A DNA stretch of 64,000 bases from Straminergon stramineum (lineage: Eukaryota; Streptophyta; Bryopsida; Hypnales; Calliergonaceae): contig OY987271.1 in assembly GCA_963920665.1 (NCBI GenBank), positions 17,115,350-17,179,349 on the forward strand. The letters run 5' to 3'. How positions within the stretch are numbered: position 1 is the stretch's first letter; each line of letters begins with the position of its first letter. The notes under the pieces are model-generated. The model did no database searches, was not told the origin of the DNA, and saw only the letters and a program-made list of their open reading frames with translations. This document shows positions 11,550-24,109 of this stretch, piece by piece. Made by a program: the position numbers and the translations under genes.

Positions 11550-11637
11550 TTAATCAAACACTATCACATCTAAAGTCTTGCCTAAAATAAAGACATGAAT
11601 TTTGAGGATGTAAGTTATAAGGCATAATCCCTAAACG

Positions 11638-12222
11638 TCCAAACTCTAGAGTATTCTCCAAAATTCACGATTTGAAAAAAATCATTACAAATTGATATTT
11701 GGAAGAATATTTGGGAAGTGATATAGAAACAAAAGTTGTAGACTATAACTTTTAGATTCCATCCTTATAATTAGATTCACCAATGCTATCACCAATATTT
11801 TTTTTATAAATTTTAAAAGAGAAATTTCAAAATTCCTTCTAAATTTAGTTAACAACAAAATATTATCATTTTTTGAGTAAAATTTGTTGGATTGGATTTG
11901 AGATGAGGTTCTCTTGACATGGTGATTTTCTAAAAAATTTATGTTCTTCATATCTATGACCTCATTTTTGTGAATCCATTTTTGAACTAGAGTCAATACA
12001 ATTTTGTCTTGGTCAACCACTTGACATACTCCTACATTTTTAATTTTAGAAAAAACATGTACTCTAGTAACACCAAATCCAACCATTAGATAAGACTACA
12101 ACAACTTAATAAAGTCTCTTCACAAATTAGGATGACTTTCATTCAAGTAGTAATGAGGATGTAACTATAGTTTCAATTTGACTGTTTATTGTCTACAAAG
12201 TGAACATCGGAGTGCTTATGGG
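11638..12222. mobile_element. TTAA-family element, group B copy 1
   Basis: Left end TCCCTAAACGTCC after a decayed ATAA; right end CTTATGGG followed by TTAA (12223-12226). The interior matches 56573-57068 over most of its length, sharing for example GAGAAATTTCAAAATTCCTT and ATTATCATTTTTTGAGTAAA. An open frame on the minus strand (11685-12086) is not conserved between the two copies, so I do not treat it as a gene. Confidence 0.65.
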
Positions 12223-12429
12223 TTAAACACTAGAACTTTGTGTTGATTTATGGTACACTTATCTCTAGCACTTAGAAAATTCATCGCTTCTTCTTACGTT
12301 GTTCAAAGAATGCATCATAAATTGTATTGGAATCCATTTCCATTTACTAATTTGACATGATAGAAACATATTTTGTCATTTAATAATAACTATGCTTAGG
12401 TTGCAATTTGTGGTGATTAAAAGTGCACC

Positions 12430-13915
12430 AATAGTCAAAATGATACTAGTGTATGAGCATGGAAATGTGAGCATGTGAGCCTTGAGCATATTTCTACAAC
12501 CATAGAAGATGGTCATATCCACACCTATAATCACTATAAGAAACTAGGTCTTTTGGACGTCAAAAAACCCATCTCAAGGCATTTATTTTGACATGGAAGT
12601 AGTCAATTTGGATGTCACCTAAAATTTGTTATAATGGATGGGCCAAAAATGTCCGAGAATATGAACAAACACCCGATTTTAGCTTGATTTTTCTAACATC
12701 ATTGAAACCATGGTTTTTCAAGCTCCCCGCAATGTGGCACGTGGACACCATGTAAGTGTCACATAAGCAAAAAGAGCAATGTGAGATTTTTTTCATCTAG
12801 CCCGTCAGTGACATGGCTCTTGACATAGTGGTGGGAAAAGTGACATGGAACTAATTATGCTAATGTGGCATGCCTAGTGAGCACACTTTTATGTCATTTG
12901 AAAAATTTAATGATGCTTTTTGAGACATCAAATTAGATGTCTAGGCATTTTTTGAGACATGAATTGGTGCATGCCATATCCATAAGGCAAGATCAACAAA
13001 AAATAATTATTCAAAAGAAACGAAAAATAAAATAAAATAAACAAAATTGTTGAATTCAACAAGAATTGAAAAAAATTTACCATCTACCATCAAGAAAAAC
13101 TTTGATGGCAAAATGAAGGAATTTCTTCACTAAAAATTAGTGAGAATGAAGGGTGCAGAGGTTATATTTATATTCATTGCTTGTCCATAGTAAGACAAAA
13201 GATATGGGATAACTACAATTGGAAACTTGGCTATTGTACATCTTGATGTTGTTTTCGACATCTAGATGTTGTTTCAAATATCTAGACATTGTTTTGGACA
13301 TCTTACATTGAATACATTTCTTGCTTTATTTATCCCATATTGATTGTTTCACTTCCTACCACCCAACTTGTATAAAGACCATTTCTTTTCATCCATAGTA
13401 CACATCCATCCATTTCCTTTTTTTGGCAAAGCATGCCTTATGGCTACCCTTCCTCAAATGTTTTTACAAATGGTCAACATTTTACTATAGACTGTAGTAA
13501 TTTTTATTGATTTATCCATAGTCACTAGTCAGAATGGGTCTACTTGTTGACATGGGATTGAGCTTTTTTTTGACATTCTAAAAACTATCAACATATCTTT
13601 AGTCATGTCAAATAAAACATCAACATCTATAATAACATCAACTTAGTTTTGTAGTGGTGTGCTAATGTTCTCCACAACGTCTACAAAAATCTCCTTTGTT
13701 GGGCCAATTGCCCTTTGACATCTTCACATTTTTTGGGAAATCATGCGTTAGTGGTAAAACACAGCCTAAAACGTGTCTTTCTTATAGTGAATATAGATAT
13801 CTATAACATAGTTACACTATAATCATGGAAGGTTTCTATAATATAGACCCCTTAACATAGATATATAGTTTTCTAGGTTCATGGGTTCACACTCCTAAGC
13901 TCATAGAATAGCAAC
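12430..13915. repeat. Host repeat J, interrupted by a CACTA element
   Basis: The segments 12430-12531 and 13790-13915 together match the reverse complement of 50790-51010, which is continuous there. Shared blocks include GTGAGCCTTGAGCATAT on the left and ATAGATATCTATA and TTCTAGGTTCAT-like text on the right. The interruption is exactly the CACTA element. Confidence 0.65.
12532..13789. mobile_element. CACTA (En/Spm)-like element, 1,258 bp, non-autonomous
   Basis: Starts CACTATAAGAAACTAGG and ends CTTTCTTATAGTG, the reverse complement of CACTATAAGAAAG. The CACTA terminus and AAGAAA continuation are typical of plant En/Spm elements. It is flanked by AAT on both sides (12529-12531 and 13790-13792), the 3-bp duplication of this superfamily. 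The interior has repeated GACATCTAGATGTTG-like motifs (13250-13320) but no transposase frame. A relative lacking clear ends lies at about 21590-22692. Confidence 0.82.
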
Positions 13916-14535
13916 CCTCCCACTTGTTGTACTCGTTCATCTCATTGGCTTTGTGATATCTTATTGTCTTTCCTAACACTCAAGAGTTGCTTTTCTTTCA
14001 GTTCTACATCATCTGCTTTCTTCTACCTAAATGACTACAAAAATTGAGTGCATAGGAATTGAAGTTTTCTCACAATGATATTGTAATGATGTAGTTTTGA
14101 ATTTTTTTCAACTTTTCTAATATGTTTTTGGAAAAATGACATTGTTTGGTGGTTATAATAAAAAAATTTGGGGTGAAGAAGAATGCAAAAAGCTCACCTT
14201 TTCTTACTTCTACAATATCATACATTCATGTTTTGTGTAATAACATATAAATTTTAAATACCAAAAATGACATAGTTACATCAAACAAACTAAGAAAGCA
14301 TTTCAAATGAAATTTTTTGGACTAGGATCTCGGAGGGTGTAATCCATGAAAAAAATGAGGATATAGGTGCGAACAACAAGGTATTAAAGGGGAGGGGGAT
14401 TTTTTTGTCTATTGTTTATATTGTACCCTATAATTATGTAATTTTCTAATGTGGCTCATTAAAAAGGGAGCATTCATTAATTCTACTTCTCAATTTCTAC
14501 AAATATATTAGAGGCTATTTTACTTCATGTTTTTT

Positions 14536-14675
14536 CCACTACTCACTACTCAAAATCCTACTTCATTTTTTTCTACACTCCATTTTTTTCCCACTATTCA
14601 CTACTCATAATTAGACTTCATTTAAGTGTTTACACTCCTTTTTTTTTCCCACTACTCACTCCTCATAATTACATT
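14536..14675. repeat. Degenerate tandem repeat, about 55-60-bp period
   Basis: About two and a half units with the pattern TTCCCACTA(C/T)TCACT(A/C)CTCATAATTA...ACTTCATTT...ACACTCC(T)n, starting near 14536, 14589 and 14649. The segments on either side (13916-14535 and 14676-14954) show nothing else. Confidence 0.55.
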
Positions 14676-14954
14676 GTAAAGTTTAGTATTTAGAGACCGT
14701 GTGCTTTTGAAACACCTAGAAAATTACAATCATTAACAATGAAAAATCAAATGCATTGAATGTGTTCACAAACACAATACCAAACAAAAAACTGCATGTG
14801 TAGTGTTTAGTAAGCATAGCAACTATAGAGAATGGTAAGGCCAAAACACAGGCACCAAATGTGCATAGTTTTAACATTTGAAGAGCCAAAATTCCCAAAA
14901 ATTTGCCAAAAAAAATCCACACACTATGGCAAGTTTTTTCTTTCTAACAAGAGC

Positions 14955-16745
14955 AGAAGCATTAGAAACAAGTTGGAGCAGACAAGCTTGAGCAATAGTT
15001 CCATGAGTTGCAATACACAAACAAAGTTGAATGAGTGCTACACAAAACACCACCAGCAGTAGTAACAAAACTGAAGGGCTTTACAACATGAGCAACATCA
15101 TGAGAAGCCACAAAATAAGTAGCATCTGAAGCAGCAATATGTGGATGTGGTTCAGGTCAGGGTCCGTTGTGCAAGTGATCTATATCCTCACCATCGGTTG
15201 GATTTGTTAGAGTGCACAGAGCTTCAACTCCTTTGCACCCCATCCTTCTTGCAGTTTTGTCATCCCCGTCCTTTACAAGCACATGACCCTCACAAAACAC
15301 TCTCAATTTGAAATCAATAGCATGTACAATCTCTAAGCACTTAAAGCACATGAAATTGGTAAATGGTGCTCCTATGACAAACAATTGTTTACAGCCTACA
15401 CTACAAAAGCAACCTATGACAACAACCTTTTCATTATTGTATTGAAAATCTACAACAGTGTTGGGCTCTGATACCCACATTGCTCTAGATTTTGGATCAT
15501 CTAATAAAGCATCCACTCGATACACTTTACCACCACATTCACTAGTCTTCTTCCAAAAAACCAACACAATAAAGACAAAATTGAGTTTGAATTCATACAT
15601 GATTGGGAATGCTCTGCAATTCTTGAATCTCCAGTGGATGAACCGGTAAATCAAAAATGCAAATCAGGTTGCTTTCCAATCGTGGATCTAGACCTTGTTG
15701 TTGGCCTACCCCATTTTCTATTGTTGATTGCACCCAACCTCATTGTGGACTTCCTAGCCGAAGTCATATCCTTACAACATTTTGTGTGAATGAGCCTAAG
15801 GGGGTGAGTCTCTAGGTTAATTCTTAGATTTTTTAGGGGTGGATATAACAACATTATTTCTCCATCAATCTTGCACCCCACCTTGTACCAAAACGATTTA
15901 AATTCACAAAAACTCGTATCTCCCACTAGTATAAATGGAGGATCATGTGGAGAGACAAAGTCATTCACACTTTGAAGAATGCTCATACCCTCGTCAACCA
16001 GACACTTGTGGTCAGGCGAAGTATAAATTAAGGGTTTACCCTTGTTTCCCTCCTTCTTTGGATGATCATTGTACAAGATATCCTTTCTCTTGCACCATTG
16101 TTTGATATGCAATGTGGAGTGCAAATGAGAGTTCTTAAAATTGGCAAATAAGTTTTGAATATCTGACCGAAAGTGTTCACTGCCAGTACCTCTGATTTCC
16201 TTGTTGCACTCCCCACAATGAATATTGACCACTGGCACATCATATTGATCATAACTATTTAGGTTCCACACATTATCTACAAAGTCTATGGATTGTAGCT
16301 CCTTCGTCAACTTCAAGGCAATGCACTTATATTTTTCCATGATGTCATTTGCAATGAGTTTTGATTGCAAAAAAATCAATTCCTCTTCCACGACTTTAGG
16401 CATCGTAAACCCTAAATTAGCTTTCGTCTCTTGCAACAAAAACTGCAATGTCATGGTCACATTGTCTTGAAACTCCTCGACGTCAACATTGGGGAACTCA
16501 AATTCTAGAGGGGCAACGAAGTCATTGCTCTTGCTTTCTCCAACAAGCTAAAGCTAAATTTGCTTGTGAGGTCCTCCACCGTCTTCCTCCTCTAGAATCA
16601 CACATACTCGCTTCCAAACAGGAATCATCGCCTCAAACTTGTTTTAAATGTGACATTGGTCATCGAAGTCCCAAAATTGAAACGGCCAATCTATACACTC
16701 ACCTTTCTCCAAATGCAATTGCAACTTTGTATAAATGTCACTACT
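14955..16745 (-). pseudogene. Decayed protein-coding region of unknown family
   Basis: Reading the minus strand from about 16740 to 15651, one frame carries protein-like text broken only by stops near 16654 and 16555-16549; the region 16547-15651 is open for about 300 residues. The frame then shifts near 15650 and continues through 15157 and, past one TGA, to about 14960. Visible features are CGEC followed 30-40 residues later by SHLHSTLH, which resembles a C2H2/BED-type zinc finger, and a later cysteine-rich part (CFC...GCKQLF...CFKCLEIVH). No Met start suits the open part. I do not recognise the family; a transposon protein is the likeliest source. Stops of TAG/TGA type fit C-to-T decay of methylated repeats. 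Confidence 0.5.
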
Positions 16746-16963
16746 TTGACAAAGAAAAATGGGCTCAAAAGCTCTAGCATTGGGTTCTCATCTATAATCG
16801 TGTAGAACTTTATTTTGAAATTTAAAGTCATCTTATTGGCTCAATGCATATCTTGAATCCTACGATAGCCCCTGTGTGCTTTGAGACCACCAACAAAATA
16901 CAACCTTAATCCTTAGGCAAACCCTATGAAGCCTTGATACATCGCCCCTCAAGAAATTGCACG

Positions 16964-17687
16964 TGATTGCAAGAAACACTTGTCCTATTTGTTGCATTTT
17001 CAATAGTCTCATGATTTTTTTAGTAGTACTTTAAAATTAGAAAACTAATTTTTTTTTAAATTTAAAAAATATGAATAATGTATATACCTTTAAGATGAAG
17101 GTACCCATGGAAGGAATTGCATAGAAAAATTCTCTAAGACAACTAGAAAAGTGCCAAATCTTAAGAAAATACGTACCTTGATGTTTTAATTAACAAAAAA
17201 TAGTAAAAATTTAAAAAAAATACACAAAATAAAAACTGGACATTTGTAAGAACTCTATGGAGATGGCCATCCACCAAAAGAACCACCAAAATAATATTTT
17301 ATATGTTTAGAAATGCAAGCAAAAAGAAGCTCACTTTGTAGACTTCCACACCACATAAAATTACTTATTTTTAAAATTCCTTCGGCCATTAGCTACAAGT
17401 CTACTAGAAAGCCATCTCCTCAAAATTTCAACTCAAAGTTTGTTTATTTGGGTTCTAAATAGTACTAAAACCTCCAAACTAGCAAGTGTGACATTGAATT
17501 GGGCTCTATTTTTGGATAGTATATTATTTTTTTAAATTACGAAAAAATTAGGCAAGGTCTATAATAGTCATGAGTACCTTACCTATAAATCTTAAGTCAT
17601 TTGGAGTCAAAATACAAAAGTTATGGCCAAAAATCATATCAAGAAGCAATGTGTGACGCAAAATAGGACAAATGTTTCTTGCAATCA
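16964..17687. mobile_element. Inverted-repeat element, about 724 bp, unclassified
   Basis: Left end TGATTGCAAGAAACACTTGT and the reverse complement of the right end, TGATTGCAAGAAACATTTGT, are 19 of 20 identical and both continue CCTATTT. No transposase frame and no clear target duplication. A related right end (GTTTCTTGCAATCACC) occurs near 61750, so this is a repeat family. Confidence 0.6.
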
Positions 17688-18228
17688 GCCTTGCCAACAA
17701 AACCAAGAACACAAGGAACCCAAAACCCTAGATTGAGAACCGCAAATTGAAACAAGAAGACAACCAAACCCCAAACCGTCCCCGAAACCCCAATAGCAAT
17801 ACGAAACCACCAATTAAGTGGACGTGGCCTAGTTTCATTTGATGATCACGGACACCCTAGTGATCCCAACTGGCAAAGCATGTCCAACGTTTAAAAATTA
17901 ATCACCCTTACTAATACACCAACTCATAAGGCAGTCCTATTTAAGACTTTTGTCACTCAAAATTAATATAAAGGGGGTATCCTAAGTCTACTTTTTTCCT
18001 AATGTACTCCATTATTTCATATCCTATGATATTTAAAATACACCCAATGACATTTTGCATATGCTATAGTATAGTCAATCAATTTATAATTTTTAACCAC
18101 AATGTTTTTGTGGCACCCTACATTTGTTTGTACCTATATTTATAATTCTAACACTTACTGCACCCCCTAAGACAAGGGCCCTTGTATTGCACCCTATCTC
18201 TTGTTTTGGTTACAATCTTCCCTCTATA

Positions 18229-18422
18229 CTACACTAAATAGGGGTATGAAGGGGACTCATACTAATTAATCAACATTTCACACTAAATAAATATCTACCT
18301 TTATTGTACATCAGTAGTTATTGGAGTGTCCAACGGATGTACATCATGTTTCAAACATCTACAGTTTTCTAGAATCAATCCCTTTAATTTTTTGGTCCCC
18401 TTAATACCCCTATTTAGTGTAG
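18229..18422. mobile_element. Small inverted-repeat element G, uninterrupted copy
   Basis: 194 bp bounded by CTACACTAAATAGGGGTAT and its mirror ATACCCCTATTTAGTGTAG. It carries a single TTAA at 18401-18404 inside the right terminus. A second copy at 37240-38944 has a 1.5-kb insertion at this very TTAA. The 176 bases before and including the TTAA are the same length in both copies. Superfamily not clear; the end CACTACACT on the right hints at a CACTA-type MITE. Confidence 0.7.
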
Positions 18423-19886
18423 TGATTTTTTAGAGTTTTGTAAATTGGACGGCAAGAAAAATTTTCTTATCAAAGAAACTTTGTTGAAAATTCTTTTACA
18501 TTTCTAAATGTTAGGTGGCAAATAGTTTTTTAAAACTCAAAAATTGGCTCGAAGATGTCAATTACATGTATACCAATTGAATATGGTGATGAAGACCAAA
18601 ATTTTCAAGCCTCAAGGTGGCCACAAATGTCAACTTTTCAAGGAGTAACTAGCTATATGATCAAGTTTAACCCCGAAAAGGCTAGGCACTCAAATTTCAA
18701 ACAATAGATGGACACAAACTCATCACAAATCTATAAAAGTGTATTTTTTTAACTATCCATTTTTTTGAAGATTCTTGTGTTAGTTCTTTAAATTTTAAAA
18801 TATTCTATAATTCAAAGGGTATCAATTGGTTTGGACTTAAAAATAACTTTTTCAATTCAAAGAATGACCCTTCAAAAATGACTTGAATAAAAAAGTAAAA
18901 TACTCCATAAAAATCTTCAGAAATCACTATGATTAGAATTTATCTTTATGAACTTAAGTAGAGGGAAAAAATATTATAAAAATTATTAGAAGTATTCAAT
19001 CTACAATTGGTTTTAGAAGGTATTTTTAATTTTTGGCTTCAAATATTATTGAAAAATATTGGTTTGTGTAATAGATGATCTAGCCATATGGATATGATCT
19101 ATGAATCATATTTTACAACTATCATTTGAGATTCAACATTGGATTATTATTCTAAATTGAATTTTATATCTTAATAATTTTGGAAATTCGAACTACCTTT
19201 GGTCCTTGAGGGATTAAGCATAAACTTGTGACAATAAAAAAATAAAACTTCACTACCTCAAGCTACAAAATCATATAGAGAAAGTAGGTGATACAAATGA
19301 GTAATATAAATCCTAAATCCTATACAATATAAAAAAGATCAAGCATTCCTAGAAAATGATCTCTTTGCAATACTCTTTTCCATAGCGGTTATGCATTAGT
19401 ATTGTTGTCACAAACATTTGTCCTTCACTAACATGGATAACTTTTAACTAACTTTGTTAGACTTTGTAGAAGTCAAACTTTCTTTTCATGATGGGTATAT
19501 CCACCTAGTATCATAGGAGATTCCTATAATATTTGTGTGGCTACTTGAAACCTTGAAGTGATTCTTCTAAACTTAAATATGTGACTTCTTGAAGTCTTTT
19601 GGTAACCCCTATGATTTTTTAGGGCCTCCTAGAGACTTTGAATTTTCTTTGAAGAAAATTCAAGATATAGTGATAATATATATTGAAGGCAAGATGGGGG
19701 AAACTTCAATCTTTCCAACACAAGTTTTGGAACTCTCTATTGAAGTCTTGTTTGATATTCTTACTTACTACAAAGGAATTATAAAGCATTGTCATTTCTT
19801 TCAATTGTTGGCTTATTTAGTCTAGGTCAATCAAAGCAATTGATCTTGATCTACAAAATTCTCTACCAACACCTTGCTTACTTCAT
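18423..19886. other. AT-rich spacer, nothing recognised
   Basis: Low-complexity AT-rich DNA. The frame at 19589-19825 matches nothing I know and has no supporting context. Confidence 0.4.
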
Positions 19887-20120
19887 CCTAACTATATTCC
19901 ACCTGCACACTTCCTTACTCCTTGCAAATACAATCCCTAGTCCATTTTATTTCTAACTATATCTTACTTTCACATCCCTTCTCCCATGTACATTCCCTAC
20001 CAATCCCATGTTGTGTTTCACCTCTAGTTATATCTTACCTTCACACTTCTATAGTCCTTTTTGATACCCTATTTGGTTTGATCTTTAGTTATATCTTACC
20101 CCACATTCCAAAAATCCTTG
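19887..20120. repeat. Degenerate tandem repeat, about 62-72-bp period
   Basis: Four units start near 19887, 19951, 20023 and 20085, each with CTA(A/G)(C/T)TATATCTTAC followed by a C-rich stretch and a TTCC/TCC box. The period is irregular, so the array is old. Confidence 0.5.
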
Positions 20121-20624
20121 TTAAAACCATACTTTACTATTGTTTGCTTTGTTTATATTTGAGAGTTGCAATATGAACAAGTTCAAGGAACTTTCCAATG
20201 AGTAGATTTTCATAGCAAAATTGTTGCTACGATATTGAAGAAGCACCTCAAAAGTGTGATGAGGAGTAGTTAAAATTTGCTACAAACTATTTCAAATACA
20301 AGCATAATTTTATAAAAATTGAGTACAAAACCATTGCAAAATTATATGAAATTCAACAATAAATAATAATGCATTCTTCACCTTTATAACATTTTATGAC
20401 CTCCATCTTAGCTTCAAGAGATAGCTACAATGAGAGTCGATTCAATGACCTCTACATCACTAAATGCCCAAGTTGTCAAACACATCCGTTCAAAAAGACC
20501 TACTATTTCAAATGTGAAAATGGCACAAGTGTTGAAGCACGCCACAATTTGAGAGGTCGATCAGGAAATGATAGAGTGTCTAGAGTACCCCTTAGCTTCA
20601 TGTCTAGTGAGAGAGAGCAATTAA

Positions 20625-21180
20625 TCCTAAAGGTCCAAGGATTTTGAGCAAAACACAAATATACTATAAAATATGAGTTTTATAACTTTTGAAGTTTGCG
20701 TCAAAGAGATCAATGTTAAGCATGAAGATTAGAAAGTATCCATATGGGCAAAATTTCAAACCTATATATAGATTAACTTCAATTGAATTTTGAATAATTA
20801 ACTTCAAAATATCATTAAAAATGCGATTTTTTTATTTAGCATCTAAAAAAATGATTAGTCAAAATTGATATTTTTATTGATTTGTGAAAAATCTAAAGCA
20901 TAAAATATAACAATAAAAAATCAAGTCTTTTCTCAAATGGTAAACTTTACAATACCAGGTAATCAATAGACAATATTGACATGATAGTAGTCACTTATTT
21001 TTATTTTCCTTATAATTTATATTTTATCATAGCAATCTTAGTATTGAATGTAGAAATATAAAGACAATCCAATCTAGTTTGCATAGAAAAAATAAAATTT
21101 TGAAGAAAATTTATTTTTTGCCTATAAATGATGCCTAAAGTTGGACAACAACCATGAAATGGTTGTGTGGCCTTTAGGAA
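20625..21180. mobile_element. TTAA-family element, group A copy 1
   Basis: Bounded by TTAA at 20621-20624 and 21181-21184. Left end TCCTAAAGGTCC, right end (reverse complement) TTCCTAAAGGCCA. The interior aligns along its length with 49666-50191, for example CTTTTGAAGTTTGC and GTAGAAAGTATCCATAT-like blocks. 556 bp, no coding region. Confidence 0.72.
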
Positions 21181-21317
21181 TTAAACAAAGACAATAAACC
21201 TAAGCCCTATACATTGCTTGTCTAAAGAGAGAAAATAGGCCTTGCAAAAGATGCCTTGGTTTGAAGGAAAAGAATCCTTTTCCACTCAACATTCATCAAT
21301 GATAGTTGTCATCCCTA

Positions 21318-24067
21318 AACTAGTATAAAAAATCAGAGCCCAAATCAACAAGAAAGTGTTGATTTTTTTGGTTGATTTGGACATGTTGATTCAAACACTA
21401 TTCAACAAAAAGATGTTGATTTTTTTGTTGATTTAAAAAACTAAAAAAACACTAAAATTTCAAAAAAGAAGAAGTAAATACCAACCAATTAAAAGCCAAT
21501 ACGTGTCGGGTTGTCACATAAGTAGTGGCAAACACTTTAAGAATCCCTTGTTTTGTGTGATGTTTTAGAAGTCATGGTAGTATGTTTTTTTTAACAAAAA
21601 GGGCATCAACTATAATATCACCTAAAACCCATCACAATTGACATTGCTAAAAACGTCCAAAATCTAGAAAAACACACTGCAATGTCAACTTCTTTGATGA
21701 AAACGAATGCAAAAAACAAGTGTTCTAAGCTTTCTAAAATGCTCCATGTGTACCCCATATAGATTCCACCTTAGCACGTGCCACGCAAGCAATGATATGT
21801 AAAATTTTTTCATCCAACTTGGTGATGATGTGGCACATTTTCATGTTAATTGAGAATTTGAATATTATTTTAAAAAAATAAATTATTTAAAAATATAAAA
21901 TATAAAATATTTAAAATAATCATTTAAATGAAAGTCCTAAAAAAATGAACAAGAAAAATTGTCAAATTCAACAAGAATTGACCATCTATCATTAAGAGAA
22001 TTTTTGATGGCAAAATCAAGTAAATACTTCATACATATTTTATAAGAATAAAGGGTGGAGAGGTCCTTGTTATACTAAAATCCGTTGTCTATCCATGACA
22101 GGATATGAAATAATTCAAAGAGGGGAATTTGACAACACTACATTTAGATGTTGTTTTCAACATCTACATGTTATTTTCGACATTTGTATGTTATTTTTGA
22201 CATCCACACATTGTTTCCGACATTTTCACGTTTTTTCAAACAATTTACTTTGAGCAAAAAATTTGCTTTACATGTCCCATAGGGGTTGTCATACTTCCTA
22301 CTACCCTATTTATACAAAGAACTTCCCTTTTCATTCACAATGTACATCCATCCATTTCCTTTTTTTTCAAAACATGCCACATGGCTAGCCTTCCCTTATA
22401 TTTTTCACATCCAGTCTACATTTCACCTTAGCCCATAGTAACTTATAAAAATTTACCCATAGTGAATTTAGAACCTCTAGTTGATGTGGCACTTCCATAT
22501 TTGGGGGGACATTCTAATAAATATGACCATGTTTTACTTGATGTCCAAAAAACAATACATGTCCCCTATGTCATCTACTTGTTTTTAGTCTGACATCCCC
22601 ATGTCTTTCCTAACATCCAATAGAAATCTACCTCCCATAAGCTTAGGATTTGTATGGCGCTATAAAAAAGGCGAGTTTCTTATAATAAAAATTTCCACCT
22701 AGGTAGTCCATCTCAAGGGTGGATGGAGCGCTTCCAAGGTTTGAACCTTGTACTTCTTGGTTGAGGTCTAAGGAGCCTATCCAATACACCATGTATTGAT
22801 ACATTTGATTTCAATGGGGGGAAAATGTATTTAGTTAGTTTTTCAATTGTTTTTTTTTGTTTATAAGCTCAATAGACTTTGGTGGCCATTTTGTCATAGT
22901 AGAATATTTTTTCAAAAAAATTTGAACAAAAAAAAGTTGGAAAATGAAGCTGAATTTCACCTCCAAAAATCCATTTTCTATTTTGAGTCTCTAATTAAAA
23001 GTTATGGACAAAATTCAAAGAGGATGCTTGAAATGTCAAAAAAAGTATTAATTCCAAACCCTCTTTAGACATTGTTCATAACTTTTGATTAAAGACTTAA
23101 AATCTCAAATAGATTTTTGAAGATGAAACTTAACTTTCTTTTTCAACTTTTTTTGAAAAAATTTATTTTGCTATGCCAAAAGGGCCATTGAAGTTTGTTG
23201 ATTTTAATAAATACCAAATTGTGAATGATTAAGTTAAAAAGAAATTCTAGAAGTTATGGACAAAGTTAAATCGACATTTGGGTGGTTGGAATGTAAACCA
23301 AATGATGAAAGTTTATTTGAAATTCTTGTAAGTCAAAATAAACAATTTTTTAGGGGCTAAATAGTCTGAAAGATGAAATCTAACCATTTGGCAAGAGTCA
23401 AAACTATTTTTTGAAATCCAAGCATCATCAACTTACAAATGATGAGGTTTTTTATCTTAGAATTTTGGATGGGTATATTGCATAAATTTAATTACAAGCT
23501 AAATCCTATGGTTTAATTCATTGAAAGAATAAATATATATTAAGATTTTAGCCTACTTCTGAATTATAATAATTAGACGTAGTTTTGGGCAAGTTTATAT
23601 TTATATATATATATATAAATTATAGGAGTTAAATATTCAAATTAGAATAATTCTATTTAATAGTTCAATTTCAATTTGGAACCACTAAAATTTTATTATT
23701 GAAAAATTAAAACTTGAATATAATCAAATTATTTGCATCAAATTTGAATTAGATTTTGGATATAATGAGAATTCTAATTAAATTCAAAATTTAATTTCAT
23801 TCAAAAAATATTCTACAAAAGTTTGAATAGAATTTGAATTTTGTATTTCTATCTTCCAAAATATTAAATTAAAAAAAAAAGATTTAAAAAGATTCCACAG
23901 TTTTTTGTTGATTTGGTCATTTTACTATTCAAATTAACAAAAATAATGTGACCTTTTTGTTAAGATGTGAAAAATCAACAAAAAAATTGTGAAAATGGAC
24001 ATTACTTAATTTAACAATAATCTCTTGTTTTTTTTTTTGTTATTTTGGACTTTATTTTCTAGTAGTG
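21318..24067. mobile_element. Probable second CACTA-like element, worn left end
   Basis: The right end reads TTTTCTAGTAGTG (24055-24067), a good CACTA terminus. The best left partner is AACTAGTATAAAAAATCAGA at 21318, where the first C would have changed. Subterminal GTTGATTTGG-type motifs occur near both ends. Flanking triplets are CTA and CCA, one mismatch. A related, possibly nested copy of the 12.5-kb CACTA interior occupies about 21590-22692. No transposase was seen. The pairing of these ends is inference. Confidence 0.4.
21590..22692. repeat. Diverged copy of the 12.5-13.8 kb CACTA interior
   Basis: Matches the 12532-13789 element in order: AATTCAACAAGAATTG, a block of repeated GACATCTA/CATGTTGTT-type motifs, and CATCCATCCATTTCCTTTTTTT. 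The right end GAGTTTCTTATAATA corresponds to the TTTCTTATAGTG terminus with substitutions. Left limit approximate. Confidence 0.55.
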
Positions 24068-24109
24068 CCAAGTTGTAAAGGAACGTTGATCTAGATCTCT
24101 AAGGAAAGT

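Noticed and set aside
23605..23620. TA dinucleotide runs (also 25718 and 34267)
   Set aside because: Short simple repeats expected in AT-rich DNA.
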